A DNA stretch of 48,001 nucleotides from Candidatus Colinaster equi (GTDB lineage: Bacteria > Bacillota > Clostridia > Lachnospirales > Lachnospiraceae): the NCBI GenBank assembly GCA_018064425.1, contig JAGHVF010000034.1:1-48001 (forward strand), given 5' to 3'. Of the stretch, positions 42,099-48,001 are shown piece after piece. Under the pieces are notes generated by a model. It was not told where the DNA came from and made no database searches. It was given only the letters and a program-made list of their open reading frames with translations. The position numbers and the translations under genes were made by a program. Numbering within the stretch: the first letter of the stretch is position 1; each line of letters starts with the position of its first letter.

Positions 42099-43799
42099 TT
42101 AATTACCATTTTTTACAAAGCTGTCAATAACCGACCAAATATCTTTATCTTCCATACCCAGCTGCCACTGCGCTACGCCGGCCAAACCGTATTTGTTCAT
42201 AATTGTTAACTTTGTTTCTATAGATTCCTTATCTTCAAGCCATATCTGATAAAGCGTTCCGTCTTTTTGCATCTCACCGTAATTCTGACAAGTTGCATCA
42301 TCCCATGTTGTTGTAATCGAATTGTTTGCAATAAATTCGCTCGCCGTATTCATTCCAAGTGCCTCTGAAGACACTTCGCTTCCGTTTGTTTTCCATAAGC
42401 GTGTATAGAACGGAATCGCATTAATTAGCTTATCGGCAGGCACACCCTGATCCAATATCATCGATATTCCCTGCTCAACATATCCGATTGAAGCTACCGA
42501 TCCGGCTTCATCGCAACCTGCCCAATGCTCATCATAGCCCATCATTATGACATAATCGCAGACAACACCCTGTTCTTTCAGATTATAATTACTTCCGCCT
42601 TGCGGAGGATAATTGTTCACCGATAACACAATGCCGGCTTTTCTGCATGCCACTGACAATTCTCTGATAAATTCCACATAATGCGGTACCGCTTCCGATG
42701 GTAACTGCTCAAAATCAAGGTTTAATCCATCAAGATTATACTGAGCAACGTATGACATTAGATTACTTACAAGCTGCTCTCTTTTGGAAGTATATGACAT
42801 TATTTCGAGAGTACTGACATCAGCAGCATTGAAATTGTCCACCATTGCCCATACTTCCATATTTCTTCCATGAGCCTTGTTTACATAACTCTCAGATGCA
42901 AAGCTTCTGATTGAGCCGTTATTATCTGCAATACTAAACCATGTTGGCGAAATAATGCTCATTGTACCGGTTCCGTTTACAACTTCGTCAAATGTATCAT
43001 TACCGGACACCGAATATATCGCATGCCATCCCATATTGATTTTGTAATCTTTATGAACTGTCGTATATTCTGCAATATCAGCGTCGGTTGTTGCAATCTC
43101 TTCCTCGGTTAATGCCGACGATATCGCCTTTTTCTCGATATATCCTATATAACAATCTTCCGTCTTAACCTTTGTCCAATCATCCAATTCTTCCAGTACC
43201 GTAAGTTGTTCACCCTTTGCTACATCTTTAAGGATCTCACTCTTTACGCCACCTCTGTATCGCACAGCAGAATCCTTCTTAACCATTACGCTCTGGCGCG
43301 TTCCCCACTGGGTGCGCAATTGCATACGATTAGGCTCTGCATATGTCTGATATGAAAAATTGACAAACATTTTCACATAATCAAGCGCAATGTATAACTT
43401 ATCGCCATCAATTTTCGAAATAGCATAGTCCGCGCTCTTTTCTTCGCCATAGCGAATGTATGTCTGAGTACCGATCGGGTTCTTCACAATATCATCCGCA
43501 GTCGTATATATAAGTAACTGCTCATTGTTATCTACATAGAATCTTTGATCAATAATGCTGTATATATCATCAATACTCATATAGTATGTGCCATCAATAA
43601 GCTTAGCCTTTATATCTATAAGTTCATCCTGTAGTACCACCGCAACACTACTGTCATCGGTTATTCCAAAATACTCACTCGGATTCATTCTTTCTTTACT
43701 GTAACTAAATCTCTCTATTATGCTTATTCCACCCGCGATAACCAAAATAATAAAAATCAGGGCAATCGCGATTATTGCAGGAACTATCTTTTTTTTCAT
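42099..43799 (-). CDS. Membrane-anchored glycoside hydrolase family 18 protein with SH3 domain
   Basis: 566 residues. One N-terminal anchor helix (about 4-28), a copper-amine-oxidase-N-like domain (about 50-165), a bacterial SH3 domain (about 168-226; RYRGGVKSEILKDVAKGEQ...WTKVKTEDCYIGYI), then a GH18 barrel. The catalytic motif is DGLNLDFE (357-364) with the acid Glu364 present; the middle acidic position is Asn, as in spore YaaH/SleL-like enzymes. It is probably an N-acetylglucosaminidase-type activity on peptidoglycan at the outer face, inferred from SH3 plus anchor. ATG at 43799 is preferred because the SD GGAGG then sits 7 bp away; the ATG at 43805 abuts it. First gene of an operon with prmA, rsmE, the desulfurase and thiI. 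Confidence 0.88.
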   Translation of the reverse strand: MKKKIVPAIIAIALIFIILVIAGGISIIERFSYSKERMNPSEYFGITDDSSVAVVLQDELIDIKAKLIDGTYYMSIDDIYSIIDQRFYVDNNEQLLIYTTADDIVKNPIGTQTYIRYGEEKSADYAISKIDGDKLYIALDYVKMFVNFSYQTYAEPNRMQLRTQWGTRQSVMVKKDSAVRYRGGVKSEILKDVAKGEQLTVLEELDDWTKVKTEDCYIGYIEKKAISSALTEEEIATTDADIAEYTTVHKDYKINMGWHAIYSVSGNDTFDEVVNGTGTMSIISPTWFSIADNNGSIRSFASESYVNKAHGRNMEVWAMVDNFNAADVSTLEIMSYTSKREQLVSNLMSYVAQYNLDGLNLDFEQLPSEAVPHYVEFIRELSVACRKAGIVLSVNNYPPQGGSNYNLKEQGVVCDYVIMMGYDEHWAGCDEAGSVASIGYVEQGISMILDQGVPADKLINAIPFYTRLWKTNGSEVSSEALGMNTASEFIANNSITTTWDDATCQNYGEMQKDGTLYQIWLEDKESIETKLTIMNKYGLAGVAQWQLGMEDKDIWSVIDSFVKNGN

Positions 43800-43822
43800 T
43801 CCCATACCTCCTCGACTGCCCT

Positions 43823-43851
43823 ATTATATCAGTTTTTGTCTATATCGTCAT
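43823..43851 (-). promoter_or_regulatory. Extended -10 promoter of the GH18-prmA-rsmE-thiI operon
   Basis: On the minus strand TGA-TATAAT (hexamer at 43828-43823, perfect extended -10), with ATGACG (43851-43846) 17 bases upstream as -35 (4 of 6). The predicted start is close to 43816, giving a short leader of about 17 nt that still contains the SD. Confidence 0.75.
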
Positions 43852-44119
43852 TACAATTTTCTTTATGCTTCTCACCTGTCATATACGGAAATACTCATCG
43901 GTGCCAAAAGGAACTAATATTGTGATACATAACCCTCAAGCACAAAAAATTCATAACAATATTCAAAAACACAGAGACAAATCGGACGTGCAAATTAATT
44001 GAAAATGTAAATTTTGAATTATAACGAAATAAATTTGCTTTAAAAAATATTGGAAAATAGTGATTTCACAACTAACATATTGATAGTCTATATCTGTAAG
44101 ACAATAATTAAATAATTAG

Positions 44120-44245
44120 TTAAATGAAATGCCGGGTGAAAACACCCATGATATACACCGATTCAACGGCATATAAATGAAAACTGATTTGAATCAGAAA
44201 CGGAACAACCCTCCTCTCGGCACTGATTGTCCGATTCACTCTCTG
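44120..44245 (-). ncRNA. Candidate structured RNA in the mecA-GH18 gap
   Basis: Downstream of the promoter at 44251-44279 the minus-strand transcript would begin near 44244 and can fold. GAATC (44237-44233) pairs with GATTC (44195-44191), enclosing GGACAA/TTGTTCC. A second domain pairs ATGCCG with CGGCAT (44172-44167 with 44134-44129) around a GGGTG-TTTT-CACCC hairpin (44147-44134). TGCCG and TGAATCGG each occur twice, allowing alternative pairings. The last hairpin is followed by TTTCATTT, a weak terminator. It matches no riboswitch or small RNA that I recognise, and 6S RNA cannot be excluded. Existence as a transcript is inferred from promoter quality and folding. Confidence 0.45.
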
Positions 44246-44250
44246 CGTGT

Positions 44251-44279
44251 ATTATAAATTTGCCAAAATTAAAATGCAA
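44251..44279 (-). promoter_or_regulatory. Strong sigma-A promoter for the candidate RNA
   Basis: On the minus strand TTGCAT (44279-44274), a 17-base spacer and a perfect TATAAT (44256-44251). It is one of the best promoters in the window, yet the next gene start is about 450 bp away and has its own promoter. Confidence 0.75.
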
Positions 44280-44330
44280 TACCTTTTTATTAAAAAAAAA
44301 TTAATTTTGCCGATGTATATTGTATCAGTA

Positions 44331-44359
44331 TTGACTAAAAGGGCTATTCTTACTAAAAT
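44331..44359 (+). promoter_or_regulatory. Sigma-A promoter of mecA
   Basis: TTGACT (44331-44336), a 17-base spacer and TAAAAT (44354-44359). It lies 32 bp before the mecA start codon. Confidence 0.82.
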
Positions 44360-44391
44360 ACTTGTAAATCAGACAAAGGAGGCAATGAATT

Positions 44392-45120
44392 ATGAAAATT
44401 GAAAAAGTTAATGACCATCAGATACGTTGCACCCTTACCAAAGCTGATTTGGCAGAGCGCGAACTGAAGTTAAGCGAATTGGCATACGGAAGTGACAAAG
44501 CCAAACAGCTGTTTAAAGACATGATTCAGCAGGCATCGCTGAAATTTGGTTTTGAAGCAGAAGATATTCCGCTTATGATTGAAGCCATTCCGCTCAATGT
44601 TGATTGCATTGTTTTGATTATCACCAAGGTTGAGGATCCGGAAGAGCTTGATACTCGTTTTTCCAAATTTGCTCCTTCGGTTGTCGACGATAGCGGTGAA
44701 GAAGTTGAGGATGCCACAGAGATTCTTGATTTATTCAAGAAAATCAGGGAAGAGACTGCGGAGCTTGTTGCTGAGGTTGATTCATCGATTGAGACAAATG
44801 AAGTTCCGACCGCTGACAATACAGCGAACGTTTCCAAGTTTTTCTCATTCAAATCAATGTATGATATGATTCCGATGGCTCATGCGGTTAACGGCTTGTT
44901 TGACGGTAGCAGTCGTCTGTATAAGAACACAAAGACAGGTAAGTACTTCTTAGCCCTGTTTCTTAAGAACGGAACCAAAGAATCCTTCAACAAAACCTGT
45001 AACATTATTTCGGAATATGGCAAGACAGAACGTTTGACTTCCGAAAGCGAATCATTCTTTGACGAGCATTACGAACTTATTATTGATAACGGTGCTATCG
45101 AGAAAATAGCTCAAATATAG
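44392..45120 (+). CDS. mecA: Adaptor protein MecA
   Basis: 242 residues. The N-terminal substrate-binding domain starts MKIEKVNDHQIRCTLTKADLAERELKLSELAYGSDKAKQLF, followed by an acidic linker (about 85-140) and the C-terminal ClpC-binding domain (FKSMYDMIPMAHAV...GSSRLYKNTKTGKYFLALF...FNKTCNIISEYG). MecA delivers substrates to the ClpCP protease; in Bacillus this includes ComK. The target here is unknown. SD AAAGGAGG about 10 bp upstream, own promoter and terminator. Confidence 0.94.
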   Translation: MKIEKVNDHQIRCTLTKADLAERELKLSELAYGSDKAKQLFKDMIQQASLKFGFEAEDIPLMIEAIPLNVDCIVLIITKVEDPEELDTRFSKFAPSVVDDSGEEVEDATEILDLFKKIREETAELVAEVDSSIETNEVPTADNTANVSKFFSFKSMYDMIPMAHAVNGLFDGSSRLYKNTKTGKYFLALFLKNGTKESFNKTCNIISEYGKTERLTSESESFFDEHYELIIDNGAIEKIAQI

Positions 45121-45127
45121 TATTTTC

Positions 45128-45161
45128 GGAAGACGTGGTGTATGCTGCGTCTTCCTTTTTG
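45128..45161 (+). terminator. Terminator of mecA
   Basis: Perfect 8-bp stem GGAAGACG / CGTCTTCC (45128-45135 with 45148-45155) followed by TTTTTGTTT. It lies 8 bp after the stop codon. Confidence 0.9.
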
Positions 45162-45179
45162 TTTATTGAGTTAAAGAAC

Positions 45180-45229
45180 GTTGACATATCAACTATTCTT
45201 TGTTACTATACGATAGTTGATTCATCAAC
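45180..45229 (+). promoter_or_regulatory. marR-MFS promoter flanked by two matching operators
   Basis: Promoter TTGACA (45181-45186), a 17-base spacer and TACTAT (45204-45209). Two 14-bp inverted repeats overlap it: GTTGACATATCAAC (45180-45193, covering the -35) and GTTGATTCATCAAC (45216-45229, at the predicted start site). They share GTTGA and ATCAAC and their centres are 36 bp apart. Binding by the MarR protein encoded next is the simplest reading. Confidence 0.78.
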
Positions 45230-45255
45230 GGTTCTTTTATTTGACGGAGAAAAAT

Positions 45256-45681
45256 ATGAAAAGAACACAACAATATGAGTTAATTGCCTTGCGACTTGGC
45301 GAACTCCACAAACAATTAAAACAACATCAGACAAAAATGTTAGAGACATTTGATATTACACTTCTTGAATATCACATTATATGCCTCATAGGACGTTCGG
45401 GAACCGTAAGTCAAAATGATTTAGCAAAAAAGCTGGATGTTGACAAAGCTCTGATTTCAAGGCAAATACAGAATATGGAACAAAAAGGTCTGCTGGCTGC
45501 CGAATATGACATAAACTGTAAGCGTAAGAAAGTGCTTCAGCTGAAACAACCGGCCTTGGATCTTATTCCAAAACTTGAAGAAGCTCATCGTATGAGTCTT
45601 GAACATTCTTTCTCCGATTTAAGTAACGAAGAACTCGATGAATTGCAACAAATCATCGAAGGAGTTATAGAGAAAATATGA
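45256..45681 (+). CDS. MarR family transcriptional regulator
   Basis: 141 residues. Winged helix: helix TLLEYHIICLIGRSG, then VSQNDLAKKLDVDKALISRQIQNMEQKGLL (recognition helix around DKALISRQI) and the wing AAEYDINCKRKKVLQLK; N- and C-terminal helices form the dimer interface. ATG at 45256 is chosen with GGAG 7 bp upstream; an upstream in-frame start at 45217 lies inside the downstream operator. It overlaps the exporter gene by 4 bp (ATGA). It most likely represses its own operon and responds to an unknown compound transported by the partner. Confidence 0.92.
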   Translation: MKRTQQYELIALRLGELHKQLKQHQTKMLETFDITLLEYHIICLIGRSGTVSQNDLAKKLDVDKALISRQIQNMEQKGLLAAEYDINCKRKKVLQLKQPALDLIPKLEEAHRMSLEHSFSDLSNEELDELQQIIEGVIEKI

Positions 45682-47870
45682 AAAATTCAAATTCGTCAAA
45701 TGCTCCAAAATCAAGTCTGATATGGATGTCGGTACTTTATCTTCTCGGACTGTTTATCGGAGCAATTGATACGGGAATCGTTACTCCCGCAAGACCTATT
45801 ATTCAGAGTAATCTTGGGGTTGATGCATCCCTGGGTATCTGGATGATAACAATCTACACTCTCACATATGCTGCCATTATCCCTATTTCAGGTAAACTCG
45901 CAGATATGAGAGGACGTAAAATTGTCTATCTTATCAGCATCGCTCTCTTTGGTACCGGATCTCTCATCTGCGCATTCAGCGCCGGAGTATCCAGTTTCGC
46001 AGTTCTTATGCTTGGCCGTGTTGTTCAGGCTGCCGGAGCAGGTGGTATTATGCCTGTCGCAACAGCAGAATTCAGCACAAGTTTTCCGGAAGAAAAAAGA
46101 GGTATGGCTCTCGGTTTGGTCGGTGCGGTATACGGTATCGCCAATGTCCTGGGGGCATCAGTAGGAAGTCTTGTTTTAAGTATTGCCGGAACTCAGAATT
46201 GGCAATGGATTTTCTTAATCAATGTCCCCATCTGCATATTCATTGTTATATTTGGCATTATCAAGCTTCCGAACAATAAATTCGAAGAATGTAAAGCCAT
46301 GGATAAATTGGGAACATTACTTATGACCATTATTATCTTATCGCTTTTATATGGATTGAAAAATCTTGATTTCTTTGATTTTATCAATTCGTTTTGCACA
46401 AAAGATGTATGGCCATTTATTCTTTTGTCAGCTATTCTCATTCCTGTATTCGGATTGGTGGAAAAACGCGCAGCAGACCCTATTTTCCACATAGAATATT
46501 TGAGTAACAGACAGATATTGATTACTCTCATTCTTGGACTTGTTGTAGGTTGCTCAATGATGGGAATGATCTTTATTCCACAGTTTTCCGAAAATTGCCT
46601 TGCAATTCCATCCGGAAGCGGCGGATATTTTGTTATTATCTTAGGATTCTGCTCAGGTGCGGCTTCAATGATGTCCGGCAAGCTCATAGATAAACATGGA
46701 GCAAAACCTGTTATGGCTGCCGGTTTTGCGGTGACAATTGTAGGATGTCTGTACTTATCACTTGTTGCGGTTAAATACATCAATATTGTAAACGTAATCA
46801 TTTCTCTTATCGTAATCGGTTTCGGCCTTGGTCTTACTATGGGCACACCTCTTAACTATATGATGTTGCAAAATACAAGTGATGAAGAAAGTAATTCTGC
46901 TCTGGCAACGCTTTCGCTTATCAGATCAATCGGCACTGCTATTGCACCTGCTATTATGGTCGGATTTATCGTTCATGCTACTTCGGGTCTCTCGCAGGAA
47001 TTGATGGATATACTTCCAAAGCAGGCAACAATGCCACCGTTACCATATGCCGAAGAGATTGATTCATCTATTGGTAAAATGAGTGAAAATCCCATGTTTG
47101 CCTCAATGATGGGTGATGTTACAATTCCAAAATTAAGTGAAATGACCACTATGGATATGAATATGTCGGATAACAATGATTCATCATTTGAAATGCCACC
47201 CGAGCTTTTAGAAAAGCTCCAAAACAGTGATGTGACGACCATAACAGACATAACCGTTGAAATGGTTGATACAATGTTTACCGCCATGTCTCCACAGATT
47301 ATTGCCACTGTCACAGACGGTCTCGATATGGGTATCAACGGCATAAATACAGGATTAGACAGTATGAAGACTGCCATGGGTGATATGCCTGATATGAGTG
47401 CCATGGGTGATATGCCTGATATGAGTGCTATGGGCGATATGCCTGATATGAGTGCTATGGGTGATATGCCTGATATGAGTGCTATGGGTGATATGTCTGA
47501 TATGAGTGCCATGGGCGATATGACTGACATGCCCGATATGAGTGCTATGGGCGATATGACTGATATGAGTGCTATGGGCGATATGCCTGATATGAGTGCT
47601 ATGGGCGATATGACTGATTCATACAATGAATTACTCACACTTTCCGATGAATTACAGGCTGTTAAGGATGCAATCCCTTCCGCTTTTGAGGAAGCCAAAA
47701 CTAACTACTGTGATTCGATAAAGGATATGGCTCCAACCATAGAGAGCACATATCAGTCAACCGTTAATACAGGATATAAGAATATGTATTTATTCCAGGT
47801 TGGTGTCAATCTTTTCGGTTTGCTCTTATTAGCATTCTATAAAGAGCCCAAGAAAAAAGACGCAGTATAG
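45678..47870 (+). CDS. MFS exporter (DHA2-like, 14 TM) with a Met/Asp-rich repeat loop
   Basis: 730 residues; usual DHA2 drug exporters have about 470-520. Membrane segments fill residues about 12-435: motif A region GKLADMRGRKIVYL, motif C-like GAVYGIANVLGASVGS. A loop of about 265 residues (438-700) then precedes a last membrane helix MYLFQVGVNLFGLLLLAFYK (703-722) and a KEPKKKDAV tail. In QacA-type proteins the TM13-14 loop is outside the cell, which would place this loop outside. It contains a tandem MGDMPDMSA repeat (567-647) rich in Met and Asp. It probably exports a toxic compound in exchange for protons; the loop may bind metal or another ligand (inference). It is translationally coupled to marR. 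No frameshift; the repeat keeps the frame throughout. Confidence 0.88.
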   Translation: MKNSNSSNAPKSSLIWMSVLYLLGLFIGAIDTGIVTPARPIIQSNLGVDASLGIWMITIYTLTYAAIIPISGKLADMRGRKIVYLISIALFGTGSLICAFSAGVSSFAVLMLGRVVQAAGAGGIMPVATAEFSTSFPEEKRGMALGLVGAVYGIANVLGASVGSLVLSIAGTQNWQWIFLINVPICIFIVIFGIIKLPNNKFEECKAMDKLGTLLMTIIILSLLYGLKNLDFFDFINSFCTKDVWPFILLSAILIPVFGLVEKRAADPIFHIEYLSNRQILITLILGLVVGCSMMGMIFIPQFSENCLAIPSGSGGYFVIILGFCSGAASMMSGKLIDKHGAKPVMAAGFAVTIVGCLYLSLVAVKYINIVNVIISLIVIGFGLGLTMGTPLNYMMLQNTSDEESNSALATLSLIRSIGTAIAPAIMVGFIVHATSGLSQELMDILPKQATMPPLPYAEEIDSSIGKMSENPMFASMMGDVTIPKLSEMTTMDMNMSDNNDSSFEMPPELLEKLQNSDVTTITDITVEMVDTMFTAMSPQIIATVTDGLDMGINGINTGLDSMKTAMGDMPDMSAMGDMPDMSAMGDMPDMSAMGDMPDMSAMGDMSDMSAMGDMTDMPDMSAMGDMTDMSAMGDMPDMSAMGDMTDSYNELLTLSDELQAVKDAIPSAFEEAKTNYCDSIKDMAPTIESTYQSTVNTGYKNMYLFQVGVNLFGLLLLAFYKEPKKKDAV
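47376..47618 (+). repeat. Tandem 27-bp coding repeat (MGDMPDMSA units)
   Basis: Eight units and a partial ninth inside the MFS gene. Units 1-5, 7 and 8 are 27 bp; unit 6 is 36 bp (MGDMTDMPDMSA); the last six codons (MGDMTD) start at 47601. Variation is at GGT/GGC, GCC/GCT and at Pro/Ser/Thr in position 5 of the unit. The near identity suggests recent expansion by slippage or unequal recombination, and copy number may vary between strains. Confidence 0.95.
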
Positions 47871-47929
47871 TTTTTTACAAAAAAGAAAAGAGGCATATGC
47901 CCAATGTCATTAAGTTAAGATGACCTATC

Positions 47930-47970
47930 AAGATCTTAGCATCAGAAATGATGCTAGGGTCTTTTTATTT
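47930..47970 (+). terminator. Terminator after the MFS gene
   Basis: Hairpin of AAGATCTTAGCATCA (47930-47944) with TGATGCTAGGGTCTT (47949-47963), loop GAAA, two mismatched or wobble positions, then TTTATTTT. It is about 60 bp past the stop codon. At 47983-47988 TTGACA may begin the promoter of a gene beyond the window. Confidence 0.82.
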
Positions 47971-48001
47971 TGTAATAAATGCTTGACATCGAGTAAAAAA
48001 T

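Larger units (their letters stand above)
43852..44330. other. Longest intergenic gap between divergent units
   Basis: This AT-rich stretch between the GH18 promoter and the mecA promoter has no ORF with a plausible start and SD. Its right part (44120-44279) holds a strong minus-strand promoter and a foldable RNA segment, listed separately. The left part (43852-44119) shows no recognisable gene, riboswitch or repeat. Confidence 0.7.

Noticed and set aside
46973-47698. Long minus-strand open frame opposite the MFS gene, rich in Ile-Ser-Pro repeats
   Set aside because: It is the antisense shadow of the 27-bp repeat; no start region with SD or promoter, and the plus-strand frame encodes an intact transporter.
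47871-48001. Hairpin region at the right end as a possible IS end
   Set aside because: It has a stem and T run like a normal terminator and no transposase or target duplication is inside the window; sequence beyond 48001 would be needed.

Overview
The window is a gene-dense, AT-rich chromosomal segment of a low-GC Firmicute. It most resembles an anaerobic member of the Clostridia, probably Lachnospiraceae. The grounds are a CIRCE-controlled hrcA-grpE-dnaK-dnaJ operon, type III glutamine synthetase, a DUF6465 Lys/Ala-rich protein, a YjfB-like protein, a catabolic formate dehydrogenase next to a GltD-like flavoprotein, RNase J, MecA, AGGAGG-type ribosome binding sites nearly everywhere, and an ireB-ruvX-DUF1292 cluster whose order matches Bacillus yrzL-yrrK-yrzB. 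No phage, IS or CRISPR is visible. Genus and species cannot be read from the sequence. Most genes lie on the minus strand.

Layout. 1-2300: an ECF sigma factor (cut by the left edge) preceded in its operon by a von Willebrand-domain lipoprotein, with an ECF-type promoter in front of the pair. 2267-7775: heat-shock operon hrcA-grpE-dnaK-dnaJ with mscL behind it. 7872-8541: a histone-tail-like DUF6465 protein with a palindrome over its predicted start of transcription. 8600-15343: branched-chain amino acid ABC transporter livKHMGF followed by a cytidylate-kinase-like protein and an aminotransferase. 15411-19197: cobS, a DUF3048 lipoprotein and a MOP-family flippase. 19221-19511: small plus-strand YjfB-like gene. 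19513-22841: acyl-ACP thioesterase, cardiolipin synthase and CvfB, with a palindrome at the promoter. 22870-23468: a 53-residue orphan protein and tRNA-Gln. 23485-28062: Cys-type formate dehydrogenase and its flavoprotein partner. 28116-36215: Bax-inhibitor-like protein, GlnN, the TrhP/TrmR tRNA U34 pair, an MltG-like stub, RNase J, DUF1292, RuvX and IreB. 36212-37979: MtaB and, divergently, an HPr-like protein without the phosphorylatable His. 37982-43851: one long operon from a GH18-type enzyme through PrmA, RsmE, cysteine desulfurase and ThiI. 43852-44330: the longest gap, with a strong minus-strand promoter feeding a foldable RNA. 44331-47970: mecA, then a MarR-regulated drug-type MFS exporter carrying a Met/Asp-rich tandem repeat.

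Functional themes are protein quality control (HrcA regulon, MecA), translation and RNA modification (TrhP, TrmR, MtaB, ThiI, RsmE, PrmA, RNase J), nitrogen and amino acid supply (Liv, aminotransferase, GlnN), the envelope (cardiolipin synthase, flippase, GH18, MltG-like stub, MscL) and formate-linked redox chemistry. Nothing looks like a complete new defence or mobile system. The most promising unexplained elements are the ECF/vWA module with a consensus ECF promoter, the repeat-bearing MFS exporter with its twin operators, the promoter-driven RNA at 44120-44279, and several perfect palindromes at promoters. All functions are inferred from reading protein sequences; no database search was run.
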